A DNA stretch of 26,441 nt from Solobacterium sp. (GCA_015256775.1 JABZLM010000016.1:1-26441), one strand, 5' to 3'. Counted from the stretch's first letter, positions 15,928-23,740 are shown. Program-made: numbers and translations. The notes: generated from the letters alone by a model not told the origin.

Positions 15928-16797
15928 TCATTTTTCTTGAAGTTTATCAACTACCTTTTGCATATCATCTGGTAATTTGCATTCTATCTTTATCTGCTTC
16001 TTTGTTTTAGGATGGATAAACTCTACTTTCCAACAATGTAATGCCGGTCGCTTCATCGCATGCATACTGCCACCATAGAGACGATCACCAATCAGTGGAT
16101 GTCCAAAATAAGCCATACCTGCACGTATCTGATGTAATCTTCCAGTTTCAATATGAACTTTAATCAGAGAGAAGAAATTACCCTCGATAATCACTTCATA
16201 ATTGGTAATACAATTTTGACCATCCACGGTCACACTTCTTCCACGTATTCCCTTCTCTTTTCCTAAAGTATACGTTAAAGTCCCACTTTTTTCTTCAAAC
16301 TTTCCTTTTACGATAGCCAAGTATTCTTTATGTAATAATTGTTCCTCGCGAGCAGAAGCTAGCAAAGCTGCCATCTGCTTTGTTTTTGCATATACAACAA
16401 TGCCTGAAACACCTTTATCTAAGCGTCCAACTGTTCTAACTGTAAAGTTATCATCTTGATAGTAGCGTTTTAAAATAGACCCCATATCATCATCAAAATG
16501 TTCTGCACTCGCATGGCTTGGAATTCCTGCAGGTTTATTCACCACAACAATATCAGTATCCTCATAGAGGATGATTGGTTTTGATTCTAACTGTGGCTCT
16601 TCTGTCCGTATAGTCACTACATCGTTTGTATGTACCTCTTGTGTCAATCTGCACTTTTCATCATTGAGATAAATCGAACCAGACACATGAAATCTACTTA
16701 TCTCACGGCGTGAAAAACCCATCTGTTTAGATAAGATATTCTTAACAAGAAGACCATCTTCATTCAGTGTTATTTTCTTTTGTTTTGCGATTTTCAT
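15928..16797 (-). CDS. RluA-family pseudouridine synthase
   Basis: The 289-residue enzyme converts uridine to pseudouridine in ribosomal or transfer RNA. An N-terminal S4-like RNA-binding region (about 10-65) precedes the catalytic domain, where GRLDKGVSGIVVYAKT carries the catalytic Asp, preceded by VVNKPAGIPSHAS and followed by GRLHQIRAGMAYFGHPLIGDRLYG. The target uridine cannot be assigned. I choose ATG 16797, because the upstream TTG at 16815 lies within the promoter. TTGATT (16826-16831) and TATAAT (16804-16809) predict transcription starting at the ATG itself, and there is no ribosome binding site, so the mRNA is probably leaderless. It is divergent from the FAD dehydrogenase gene. Confidence 0.9.
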   Translation of the reverse strand: MKIAKQKKITLNEDGLLVKNILSKQMGFSRREISRFHVSGSIYLNDEKCRLTQEVHTNDVVTIRTEEPQLESKPIILYEDTDIVVVNKPAGIPSHASAEHFDDDMGSILKRYYQDDNFTVRTVGRLDKGVSGIVVYAKTKQMAALLASAREEQLLHKEYLAIVKGKFEEKSGTLTYTLGKEKGIRGRSVTVDGQNCITNYEVIIEGNFFSLIKVHIETGRLHQIRAGMAYFGHPLIGDRLYGGSMHAMKRPALHCWKVEFIHPKTKKQIKIECKLPDDMQKVVDKLQEK

Positions 16798-16803
16798 GTT
16801 CAA

Positions 16804-16831
16804 ATTATAACGCAAATCAATCTCTAATCAA
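16804..16831 (-). promoter_or_regulatory. Promoter predicting a leaderless mRNA for the RluA-type gene
   Basis: On the minus strand TTGATT (16826-16831), a 16-base spacer and a perfect TATAAT (16804-16809) end six bases before ATG 16797. Confidence 0.65.
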
Positions 16832-16873
16832 AAGAGAGAATGCTATTGTATAATCATTGTTGAGAGGTACGTT

Positions 16874-18427
16874 ATGTTAAAAATCAACCAGATTCGCTGT
16901 GAAGTTGGAGAGACATTTTCGATTCATCACATCGCAAAGAAATTACGCTGTTCTATTCGTGATATTCACTCCTTTGAAATCGATCGTGAATCTATCGATG
17001 CTAGAGGTGACGATCTTCACTATTCCTATAGTGTATACGCATCTATTAAAAACGAAGATAAATATCTCAAGAACCGTGATGTAAAAAAAGAATCGAAAGA
17101 AGTTTATATTCTTCCAACAACCATAAAGTCTCCAATACAAAGACCTATTATCGTTGGATTTGGACCAAGCGGAATGTATGCCGGTCTTATCTTAGCAGAA
17201 GCAGGACTAAATCCAATCATTATTGAACGTGGCCAAGCAGTTGAACAACGTACCAAAGATATCAACGAATTCTTTACCAAAGGGAAACTTTTAGAATCAT
17301 CCAACGTACAGTTTGGTGAAGGTGGTGCTGGAACCTTCTCAGATGGAAAACTAACGACACGCATGAAAAACATACGTGTTTCAAAGGTATATGAAGAATT
17401 TATAGAAGCAGGTGCTAACCCTGCCATTCAATACCAACAACGTCCTCACCTAGGTACTGATGTACTACAGACAATCGTTAAAAAGATACGCGAAAAGATT
17501 ATTCGTCTTGGTGGTGAAATATACTTTGATACCAAACTAGAAAGCTTATATTTAAACGGGAATCAAATTGTTGGTATTCACACAAACAAACAGGACTTTT
17601 CAACCGATAGTGTCATACTATGTACTGGCCATAGTGCGAGTGATACATACAAAACACTGCTTGCACAAGGTGTAGAAATAACACAAAAAGATTTTGCGAT
17701 TGGCGTGCGTGTCGAACATCCACAAACTCTCATCGATCAAAGCACCTATGGTAAACACTATGGTCATCCTGCGCTTAAGGCATCCTCGTATCAACTAACT
17801 GCCAAGACATCTGTCAATCGTGGTGTATATTCATTCTGCATGTGCCCAGGTGGTGTGGTTATCCCTGCATCCACAGAACAAAATTGTCTCGCAGTAAACG
17901 GTATGTCCTACAGCATGCGTGCAGGTAAGAATGCAAATAGTGCTATCCTTGTACAGATTCCACGTAGCGACTTTGATCAAGGACACCCACTTGATGGTTT
18001 TCAGTTTCAGAAGAAATTAGAACAACTAGGTTACCACGAAGGCTTTGTAGCACCTGCACAGAATATCAAAGACTACTTGAATTGCATCCCTTCCGATAAA
18101 CTTGTCATTCAAACTTCTTATCCACGTAGTACAGTTATGCAGGACATGCATGCATTCTTCTCCGATGAGGTTAATCAAGCAATGGAAGAAGGCATGAAAC
18201 AATTCGATAAGAAGATACATGGTTGGATTGAAAACGGCATCATGGTTGGACTTGAAACGCGCTCTTCTTCTCCAATCAAAATACTTCGTAACGATAATGG
18301 ATGCAGTTCTACCATTCAAGGATTATATCCATGTGGCGAAGGTGCTGGATATGCTGGTGGTATTGTCTCTAGTGCCGTAGATGGCATCAAACAAGCCGAA
18401 AATTATATTGCACATTTAAATCGATAA
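16874..18427 (+). CDS. FAD-dependent dehydrogenase of the COG2509 family
   Basis: This 517-residue flavoprotein has an N-terminal alpha/beta region of about 90 residues, then a Rossmann FAD-binding motif VGFGPSG (GxGxxG at 95-100), the family signature QFGEGGAGTFSDGKL near 153-167, a middle domain with a CMCPGG stretch near 323-328, and a C-terminal FAD contact GLYPCGEGAGYAGG near 490. It is cytoplasmic. Members are widespread in anaerobic Firmicutes, but the substrate is not established. AGAGGT precedes ATG 16874 and TATAAT lies at 16849-16854, giving a short leader. The gene ends inside a terminator shared with the converging helicase gene. Confidence 0.88.
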   Translation: MLKINQIRCEVGETFSIHHIAKKLRCSIRDIHSFEIDRESIDARGDDLHYSYSVYASIKNEDKYLKNRDVKKESKEVYILPTTIKSPIQRPIIVGFGPSGMYAGLILAEAGLNPIIIERGQAVEQRTKDINEFFTKGKLLESSNVQFGEGGAGTFSDGKLTTRMKNIRVSKVYEEFIEAGANPAIQYQQRPHLGTDVLQTIVKKIREKIIRLGGEIYFDTKLESLYLNGNQIVGIHTNKQDFSTDSVILCTGHSASDTYKTLLAQGVEITQKDFAIGVRVEHPQTLIDQSTYGKHYGHPALKASSYQLTAKTSVNRGVYSFCMCPGGVVIPASTEQNCLAVNGMSYSMRAGKNANSAILVQIPRSDFDQGHPLDGFQFQKKLEQLGYHEGFVAPAQNIKDYLNCIPSDKLVIQTSYPRSTVMQDMHAFFSDEVNQAMEEGMKQFDKKIHGWIENGIMVGLETRSSSPIKILRNDNGCSSTIQGLYPCGEGAGYAGGIVSSAVDGIKQAENYIAHLNR

Positions 18428-18428
18428 A

Positions 18429-18459
18429 GAAAAAATGCAGACCCATATCTGCATTTTTC
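18429..18459. terminator. Bidirectional terminator shared by two converging genes
   Basis: A 12-bp stem (AAAAATGCAGA with TCTGCATTTTT and flanking G/C, one bulge) has a 6-base loop, and the complementarity continues outwards through GATAAAG/CTTTATC. Both stop codons (18425-18427 plus, 18461-18463 minus) lie in the outer stem. Confidence 0.92.
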
Positions 18460-18460
18460 T

Positions 18461-19825
18461 TTATCTACCACGATTCTTTTTTCTTGGCTTGTAATTCTTT
18501 GATTGATGACGCGGCTTTTTATCACCAGACTTATGCGACTTGCTTGGCTTAGTAGACTTATGTAACGATTTATTTGATGCACCATCATCACGTTTCTTTT
18601 TGTTATCACGCTTCTCACTCTTATCACTACCACTTCTAGAATCTGACTTCTTCTTAAATGATGGACGACGATTTGATTTACCAGCACTTACTTTCTTACG
18701 TTTTAACTCGATAGAGTATTCCGTTTTCATTAGCGGAATCTCTTTCTTTAACATCTTCTCAATTGACGCAAGCAAACCTAATTCTTCATGGCAACACAAA
18801 GAGATTGAAATACCCTCTTTACCAGCTCTTCCAGCTCTACCAATACGGTGGATATAAGACTCATCTTCCTCTGGTAAATCATAGTTGAATACATGTGAAA
18901 TATCTGAAATATCAATACCACGTGCCGCAACATCTGTCGCTACCAATACATCTACTTGATTAGTTCTAAATCGCTGTAATGCATTCTGACGTTGACCTTG
19001 TGTTTTATCACCATGGATTGTAAGAACTTTGATACCATCTTCTATTAACTTCTTAGTTAAACGATCGGCACCAATCTTAGTTCTTGTAAATACAATGGCC
19101 TTAGTAACTTCTGGACTTACAAGCATATCCTTTAGGACACGCTTCTTATCTGCCTTTTCACAGTATACAAGATACTGGGTAATTGTTTCAGCTGGACTTG
19201 CTGGTGGAGCCACACGAATATCCACTGGGTCATGTAATAATTCATTAGCTAATTCTTTGATTTCTTTTGGCATTGTTGCAGAGAACATAACAGTTTGACG
19301 AACTTCAGGAATACGGCTAGCGATTGTACGTACATCACCGATAAATCCCATATCCAACATACGATCCGCCTCATCAAGTACAAATATTTCAATATCACTT
19401 AAAACAATCTCACCCTGAACCATAAAGTCATTTAAACGGCCAGGAGTCGCAATTAAAATATCACAACCACTACGGAGAGCTTTTCTTTGCGGGCCAGATG
19501 GTGCGCCACCATACACACAGCATGCACGTAGTTTTAAATATCTTCCAAATTTCTTAAAATTCTCAAAGATTTGAACAGCTAACTCACGTGTCGGTGTTAA
19601 TACCAGCGCACGAATCTGATGTTTCTTCTTATATTCAAGCTTATTTAAAATTGGCAATGCAAAAGCGGCCGTCTTACCTGTACCAGTTTGAGCACAGGCA
19701 ACGATGTCCTTCCCTTCTAACATAACAGGGATTGCTTTCTCTTGGATTGGTGATGGTGTTTCATACTTCGCCTTACTAACAGCACTCAGTATCGGCTCCT
19801 TAAGTTCTAAATCTGTAAAATTCAT
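18461..19825 (-). CDS. DEAD-box ATP-dependent RNA helicase
   Basis: The 454-residue protein unwinds RNA duplexes using ATP, in ribosome assembly, cold adaptation or mRNA decay. It has the Q motif (F3 and Q28), Walker A AQTGTGKT at 45-52, PTRELA near 78-83, TPGR near 127-130, DEAD at 151-154, SAT at 182-184, HGD near 271-273, ARGIDI near 301-306 and HRIGRAGR near 326-333. Residues about 375-454 form a disordered basic tail rich in Lys, Arg and Ser, which in CshA/RhlE-like helicases tethers the enzyme to RNA. AGAGGAGA precedes ATG 19825. A terminator-like hairpin lies about 35 bases upstream, and an Sm-like gene precedes it. Confidence 0.96.
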   Translation of the reverse strand: MNFTDLELKEPILSAVSKAKYETPSPIQEKAIPVMLEGKDIVACAQTGTGKTAAFALPILNKLEYKKKHQIRALVLTPTRELAVQIFENFKKFGRYLKLRACCVYGGAPSGPQRKALRSGCDILIATPGRLNDFMVQGEIVLSDIEIFVLDEADRMLDMGFIGDVRTIASRIPEVRQTVMFSATMPKEIKELANELLHDPVDIRVAPPASPAETITQYLVYCEKADKKRVLKDMLVSPEVTKAIVFTRTKIGADRLTKKLIEDGIKVLTIHGDKTQGQRQNALQRFRTNQVDVLVATDVAARGIDISDISHVFNYDLPEEDESYIHRIGRAGRAGKEGISISLCCHEELGLLASIEKMLKKEIPLMKTEYSIELKRKKVSAGKSNRRPSFKKKSDSRSGSDKSEKRDNKKKRDDGASNKSLHKSTKPSKSHKSGDKKPRHQSKNYKPRKKNRGR

Positions 19826-19859
19826 AAATCTCCTCTGCTTCTTAGTCTCATTAAAGAAA

Positions 19860-19900
19860 AACTGATCGAGCTTTTGTATTCCCGACCAGTATAATCAGTT
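19860..19900 (-). terminator. Terminator-like hairpin upstream of the helicase gene
   Basis: AACTGAT (19860-19866) pairs with ATCAGTT (19894-19900), with some inner pairing (TCGGG/CTCGA). On the minus strand it is followed by TTTTTCTTTAATG. It may end the transcript of the Sm-like gene, about 100 bases further upstream, or act as an attenuator in the helicase leader. Confidence 0.6.
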
Positions 19901-19998
19901 TTCTATAAAAGACTCATAGATATTACTGTATATTCCTTATTAGCGCAACCATAACACAGTTTTGGGATGGTCTTCCGTAGCCACAATTCAAATGAGGA

Positions 19999-20214
19999 CT
20001 ATGAGTTTGAGTCTAAGAATATCTCCTCAATTGCTACAATATCACTTTCTTTCAAACGAATAATATGATTTATCCCATCTGGGAAAATATCAATTTCATC
20101 TTCACCAGACTCAGTACCTATAGCAGGATAGTAGTCTATGACTTCTCCGATAATAATTAAACTATTACAAGTAAACACTCTTACATGTTTCTCAAAGAAA
20201 TCACTTAGTTTCAT
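19999..20214 (-). CDS. Small Sm-like (LSM domain) protein
   Basis: The 71-residue protein looks like a single Sm-like barrel: a short N-terminal helix (LSDFFEKHVRVF), then beta strands with an IIGEVIDYYPAIG turn and a closing IIRLKESDIVAIEEI segment. Small LSM proteins of this kind are annotated in Firmicutes, but their RNA or protein partners are not known. It should be cytoplasmic. AAAGGAC lies about 11 bases before the ATG, a little far. It is on the same strand as the RNA helicase downstream, about 170 bases away, so a shared role in RNA handling is plausible but not shown. The assignment rests on length and strand pattern, without an alignment. Confidence 0.65.
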   Translation of the reverse strand: MKLSDFFEKHVRVFTCNSLIIIGEVIDYYPAIGTESGEDEIDIFPDGINHIIRLKESDIVAIEEIFLDSNS

Positions 20215-20321
20215 AAAATATATGTCCTTTTATAAAAGTTTCCCAAAGATAAAGGAAAATGATGCAAGTTATCTATAATATATGTTATAGCAATACTCTT
20301 CTCCAACATTTTCATTTTAAG

Positions 20322-20392
20322 AGCGAGCAACGGGAATCGAACCCGCACATCAACCTTGGGAAGGTTGCATTCTACCATTAAATTATGCTCGC
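20322..20392 (-). tRNA. tRNA-Gly (anticodon TCC)
   Basis: The minus strand gives acceptor GCGAGCA/TGCTCGC, D-loop TTTAATGGTAGAA, anticodon stem CAACC/GGTTG with loop TTCCCAA (anticodon TCC) and T-arm CGGGTTCGATTCCCG. The 3' CCA is not encoded, unlike the tRNA-Arg in this window. It reads GGA and GGG. Confidence 0.95.
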
Positions 20393-20405
20393 ATATGTCG
20401 ATTAT

Positions 20406-20435
20406 ATTGTATCTAAAATGACTAACCCATACAAT
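20406..20435. promoter_or_regulatory. Symmetric bidirectional promoter between tRNA-Gly and mutY
   Basis: On the plus strand TTGTAT (20407-20412), 17 bases, TACAAT (20430-20435). On the minus strand TTGTAT (20429-20434), 17 bases, TACAAT (20406-20411). Each -35 box overlaps the -10 box of the other strand. One direction serves mutY and the other serves tRNA-Gly. Confidence 0.65.
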
Positions 20436-20454
20436 ATCTGCTAAAATAAATCAG

Positions 20455-21516
20455 ATGAAAAATACAGATATTAAAAAGTTAATACAATGGTATGACGAAA
20501 ATAAACGCAGTTTGCCTTGGCGTGATACGGGAAATCCTTATGATGTTTGGCTAAGTGAGATTATGTTACAACAAACACGAATTGAAGCTGTTAAACCAAA
20601 ATATCTTGCATTTAAAAAGGAGTTACCCGATATAGCCAGCTTAGCAAACTGCGATGATGATCGTTTAATGAGACTTTGGGAAGGTCTTGGATATTATAGT
20701 CGTGCAAGAAACTTAAAAAAATGTGCTATCTATTTGATGGAACATTATGATGGTAAGTTACCAGAAAATTTTGAACTACTGAAGAAACTTCCAGGAATCG
20801 GTCCCTATACAGCGGGTGCTATTGCTTCGATTGCATTTAATCTACCAGCACCTGCAATTGATGGAAATGTACTACGTGTACTAACTAGATATTATGGAAT
20901 TATAGAAGACATCCGCTTACCAAAGGTAAAGAAGATGATTGAAGAAAAACTCAATGACTTCTACAGTTGTAAACAGCCAAATCTTAGTTACGCCTCTTTT
21001 AATCAAGGTATTATGGAACTGGGTGAAACAGTTTGTGTACCAAACGGTGCTCCCCAATGTACAAAATGTCCACTCAATAAAAACTGTTACGCATATCAAA
21101 ATCAGATGACAGACAGAATCCCATATCGCTCTTCTTTAAAAGATAGAAAGATATTAGAGCGTACCCTCTTTATTATTCGTGATGATCAATCATTCTTAAT
21201 TCATAAGCGACCTCAAGAAGGACTTCTAGCAGGGTTATATGAATTCCCTGGTGTTGATGCCCATCTAACAAAATCAGAAACGATTAGTCATATTGAATCC
21301 TTAGGGTTTACACCGCTTAGGATTACAACTCTACCTGAAGCAAAACATATTTTTACACACTTAGAATGGCACATGCGTGCATATGAAATCAAGGTAGCTG
21401 AAATCCAACATCCATTAGATGAACATTACTATCTCGTAAATAAAAAGGAATTGCAATCACTTGCAATCCCTTCTGCATTTAGAAAATATACTGATTGGTA
21501 TTCTCTTAGAGACTAA
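20455..21516 (+). CDS. mutY: A/G-specific adenine DNA glycosylase
   Basis: The 353-residue enzyme removes adenine mispaired with 8-oxoguanine. The N-terminal part shows SEIMLQQTR with the catalytic Glu35, the helix-hairpin-helix LPGIGPYTAGA near 112-122 and the catalytic Asp136 in AIDGNV. The iron-sulfur cluster ligands are Cys194, Cys202, Cys205 and Cys211 (C-x7-C-x2-C-x5-C, the spacing I recall for clostridial relatives rather than x6 as in E. coli). A C-terminal NUDIX-like domain (about 235-350) recognises 8-oxoguanine. The leader is predicted to be about 13 bases with no clear ribosome binding site. It is a single-gene unit ending in a bidirectional terminator. Confidence 0.96.
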   Translation: MKNTDIKKLIQWYDENKRSLPWRDTGNPYDVWLSEIMLQQTRIEAVKPKYLAFKKELPDIASLANCDDDRLMRLWEGLGYYSRARNLKKCAIYLMEHYDGKLPENFELLKKLPGIGPYTAGAIASIAFNLPAPAIDGNVLRVLTRYYGIIEDIRLPKVKKMIEEKLNDFYSCKQPNLSYASFNQGIMELGETVCVPNGAPQCTKCPLNKNCYAYQNQMTDRIPYRSSLKDRKILERTLFIIRDDQSFLIHKRPQEGLLAGLYEFPGVDAHLTKSETISHIESLGFTPLRITTLPEAKHIFTHLEWHMRAYEIKVAEIQHPLDEHYYLVNKKELQSLAIPSAFRKYTDWYSLRD

Positions 21517-21537
21517 CTCATTTCTTGCAAATGAGTT
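21515..21537. terminator. Bidirectional terminator between mutY and udp
   Basis: AACTCATTT pairs with AAATGAGTT around a 5-base loop, followed by TTTT on the plus strand; the outer GACTA/TAGTC adds symmetry. The mutY stop lies in the stem and the udp stop just outside. Confidence 0.88.
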
Positions 21538-21539
21538 TT

Positions 21540-22322
21540 TTAGTCTGCACTACCATCTTGTTCAATCAAATACTTCACCGCCTCAACGGCAGCTTTGATT
21601 GCTAGGTCTGTATCGTGGACTTGTGGGTTTGGTAAACCTGCTCTTTGACGTTCTTGGTTTGCGACTGTCAGAAGAACAGTGCCACAACGAACATGTAAAT
21701 AACTAGCTACGATAAATAGAGCTGCAGATTCCATTTCGGAAGCCTTCGCACCCATCTTAAGCCAAGCATCCCACTTACGAATTAAATCTGGTCCATTCGG
21801 AAGTGTTTCTGGACGATGCTGTCCATAGAAAGCATCCTTACACTCAACAACCCCTGTATGATATGGATGTTCAACACGACGAGCACCTTCTACCAAGGCA
21901 TTTACAATATCTAAGTCTGGAACAGCTGGATATTCAATAGGAGAATACTCCTTAGAAGTTCCTTCCATACGAATTGCGCCAGTTGCGATAACTAGATCAC
22001 CACTCTTCACGCTTAAATCCATACCACCACATGTACCTATTCGGATAAATGTATCTGCACCAACTGCAGTTAGCTCTTCCATCGCAATGGAAGCACTCGG
22101 TCCACCAATACCTGTTGAAGTAACAGATACCTTTACACCATTTAACCATCCTGTATATGTTACATATTCACGTGAGTCCGCTACAAGTTCAGCATCATCG
22201 AAATACTTCGCAATTTTGGCACAACGCTTTGGATCACCTGGCAAGAATACATATCTTCCAACATCGCCTTTTCCAACACCAGTATGATACTGCTTTCCAC
22301 TGCCCTCACTATAATCAATCAT
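21540..22322 (-). CDS. udp: Uridine phosphorylase
   Basis: The 260-residue protein belongs to nucleoside phosphorylase family I and splits uridine with phosphate into uracil and ribose 1-phosphate, for pyrimidine salvage and use of the sugar. It shows LPGDP at 27-31 (phosphate site), STGIGGPSASIAMEEL near 69-84, RIGTCGG at 94-100, the KDAFYGQHRPE segment near 162-171 that points to uridine rather than purine nucleosides, and EMESAALF near 196, which binds the ribose. AGAAGGAGA precedes the ATG. An extended -10 TGCTATAAT (22379-22387, minus) lies about 57 bases upstream. Confidence 0.92.
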   Translation of the reverse strand: MIDYSEGSGKQYHTGVGKGDVGRYVFLPGDPKRCAKIAKYFDDAELVADSREYVTYTGWLNGVKVSVTSTGIGGPSASIAMEELTAVGADTFIRIGTCGGMDLSVKSGDLVIATGAIRMEGTSKEYSPIEYPAVPDLDIVNALVEGARRVEHPYHTGVVECKDAFYGQHRPETLPNGPDLIRKWDAWLKMGAKASEMESAALFIVASYLHVRCGTVLLTVANQERQRAGLPNPQVHDTDLAIKAAVEAVKYLIEQDGSAD

Positions 22323-22378
22323 AAAAATATCTCCTTCTACACATTATAACGATAATAATCAGTCGTTCTATTGATGTA

Positions 22379-22387
22379 ATTATAGCA
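22379..22387 (-). promoter_or_regulatory. Extended -10 promoter of udp
   Basis: The minus strand reads TGCTATAAT, a full extended -10 element, with AT-rich DNA upstream. Another TATAAT lies nearer the gene. An inverted repeat TGCG/CGCA at 22424-22439 is about 40 bases upstream and may be an operator. Confidence 0.5.
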
Positions 22388-22487
22388 GACCACTATATTA
22401 AATAAATAAAATTACGTTAGATATGCGCTAAAATCCGCACATATTTCTAGCCATGCTCAAATTTTTTAATTTTTTTAAATAAAATGA

Positions 22488-22516
22488 TTGCAAAGAAATT
22501 CTAGACATGCTATATT
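22488..22516 (+). promoter_or_regulatory. Promoter of the tRNA-Glu/tRNA-Trp unit
   Basis: TTGCAA (22488-22493), a 17-base spacer ending in TGC, and TATATT (22511-22516) form a strong extended -10 promoter directly before tRNA-Glu. Confidence 0.75.
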
Positions 22517-22528
22517 ATACAAGCACTT

Positions 22529-22602
22529 GGCGCGTTGGTGAAGTGGCTTAACACACCGCCCTTTCACGGCGGCATTCACGGGTTCGAATCCCGTACGCGT
22601 CA
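22529..22602 (+). tRNA. tRNA-Glu (anticodon TTC)
   Basis: Acceptor GGCGCGT/ACGCGTC with one G-T pair, anticodon stem CCGCC/GGCGG with TTC in the loop, and T-arm CGGGTTCGAATCCCG. The CCA is not encoded. It is followed 11 bases later by tRNA-Trp in the same unit. Confidence 0.95.
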
Positions 22603-22613
22603 CTTTTTATTTT

Positions 22614-22684
22614 AGGGGCATCGTACAATGGTAGTACATCGGTCTCCAAAACCGCTGATGGGAGTTCGATTCTCTCTGCCCCTG
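22614..22684 (+). tRNA. tRNA-Trp (anticodon CCA)
   Basis: Acceptor AGGGGCA/TGCCCCT, D-loop ACAATGGTAGTAC, anticodon loop CTCCAAA with CCA, and T-arm GGGAGTTCGATTCTCTC. The 3' CCA is not encoded. It reads UGG. Confidence 0.95.
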
Positions 22685-22701
22685 CTGCTTACAGTGGATA
22701 T

Positions 22702-22725
22702 AAGTCATGCATACACGCATGACTT
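22702..22725 (+). terminator. Terminator of the tRNA-Glu/Trp unit
   Basis: A perfect 9-bp stem AAGTCATGC/GCATGACTT with a 6-base loop is followed by TTT on the plus strand. Confidence 0.9.
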
Positions 22726-22747
22726 TTTATTATATATACCAAATAAA

Positions 22748-22769
22748 AAGCAAGAAGTTAATCTTGCTT
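22748..22769 (-). terminator. Terminator overlapping the end of the Gx transporter gene
   Basis: AAGCAAGA pairs with TCTTGCTT around a 6-base loop, followed on the minus strand by TTTATTTGG. The stop codon of the transporter gene lies in the hairpin. Confidence 0.78.
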
Positions 22770-23267
22770 ACGTAATGGCTTTACACGCTGGATAGCAATT
22801 GTTGCTACAAATCCAGTTAATAATCCGGTTGGAATAGACAATAATAAGAAATATGGTAATACAACAATAAATGCCGGTTGCATATAGAAGAATGTAACAA
22901 CCAATACTTGACCTAGCGAATGTCCAATAGAACTCATAACGGAAGTAAACATCAAGGAAGACCTTAATAAATCCATTAAGATCAGTATCAAACTCGAGAG
23001 TACTACACCCGCTAAACTAATCCAGAATACACTTCCAAATATCGTACCCGTCAAAAGATTGCCAATCAATACACGCATTGTATTTACGATGAGCATCTCC
23101 TTAATACCTAACATACGTAAAGCAACCAAGGCCATAATATTTGCTAGACCAATACGGAAGACACCCATTAAAGGAGGTATCATTGTAGTTTCTAAAATAT
23201 TCAACGTAATCGCAATAGCAGCTAATAGTGCTAGTACTGTAAAACGCTTCGTTTTAGCGATACTCAT
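22758..23267 (-). CDS. Gx transporter-family membrane protein (annotated elsewhere as heptaprenyl diphosphate synthase component I)
   Basis: The 169-residue, highly hydrophobic protein has about five membrane segments and the sequence PPLMGVFRIGLANIMALVALRMLG near its first third, typical of the Gx_transp family (COG4769). These proteins resemble substrate-binding subunits of ECF importers. The old name linking them to heptaprenyl diphosphate synthase rests on gene neighbourhood. It overlaps the upstream NusG_II gene by four bases (ATGA), so the two are translationally coupled and probably form one complex. As I recall, similar pairs occur in Gram-positive extracellular electron transfer loci (EetA/EetB) next to flavin-attachment genes; none of the other genes of such a locus is seen in this window. 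Confidence 0.82.
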   Translation of the reverse strand: MSIAKTKRFTVLALLAAIAITLNILETTMIPPLMGVFRIGLANIMALVALRMLGIKEMLIVNTMRVLIGNLLTGTIFGSVFWISLAGVVLSSLILILMDLLRSSLMFTSVMSSIGHSLGQVLVVTFFYMQPAFIVVLPYFLLLSIPTGLLTGFVATIAIQRVKPLRKQD

Positions 23268-23731
23268 TTCACACCTACATACTCAGATAATAGATTTGCT
23301 GACCCAATAAAGACATCGTTTGGAAGACAAGTGATTGGGATAATACTATTTTCATCTGCCCAACCCATTTTTACGCATAGTTGATTTGGACAATCGGCCT
23401 CACGTACATGCCACTTCTTATCTTTCACTTCAACGTGTACTTCACCTACATTACCTTTAACAACATATTCTCCATCAATACCTGAATCGAACCATTGTAC
23501 AACTTTTCCACGATGTACAATACCCACCCAGATTCCAACTGGCTTTTCTGTTGGAACACCAAGAGAATCTGCATTAGTACTTGGTTCTGTACTAGGTGTT
23601 GGAGTTGTTTCTGCAGTTGGCTCATCCTTCTTTGTAGGTTGTTTTTTATTTTTAGCGATATTGAGACCAATAATTCCTAATACTGCAATCAAGATAATAC
23701 TGATCAAGATATATATTTCTTTCTTCTTCAT
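23264..23731 (-). CDS. NusG domain II protein, membrane-anchored
   Basis: The 155-residue protein begins with a single membrane helix (about 6-27), a linker rich in Thr, Pro and Lys (about 28-62) and an extracytoplasmic NusG_II domain (about 63-150). The domain carries the family's three cysteines, Cys114 and Cys119 in ADCPNQLC and Cys135 in TCLPN, which could form a disulfide or bind a cofactor. Despite the name it is unrelated in role to the transcription factor NusG. It is co-transcribed with the Gx transporter gene. On the minus strand TGTTATAAT (23741-23749) ends only 9 bases before the ATG and there is no ribosome binding site, so the mRNA should be nearly leaderless. Confidence 0.88.
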   Translation of the reverse strand: MKKKEIYILISIILIAVLGIIGLNIAKNKKQPTKKDEPTAETTPTPSTEPSTNADSLGVPTEKPVGIWVGIVHRGKVVQWFDSGIDGEYVVKGNVGEVHVEVKDKKWHVREADCPNQLCVKMGWADENSIIPITCLPNDVFIGSANLLSEYVGVK

Positions 23732-23740
23732 AATGACAAG

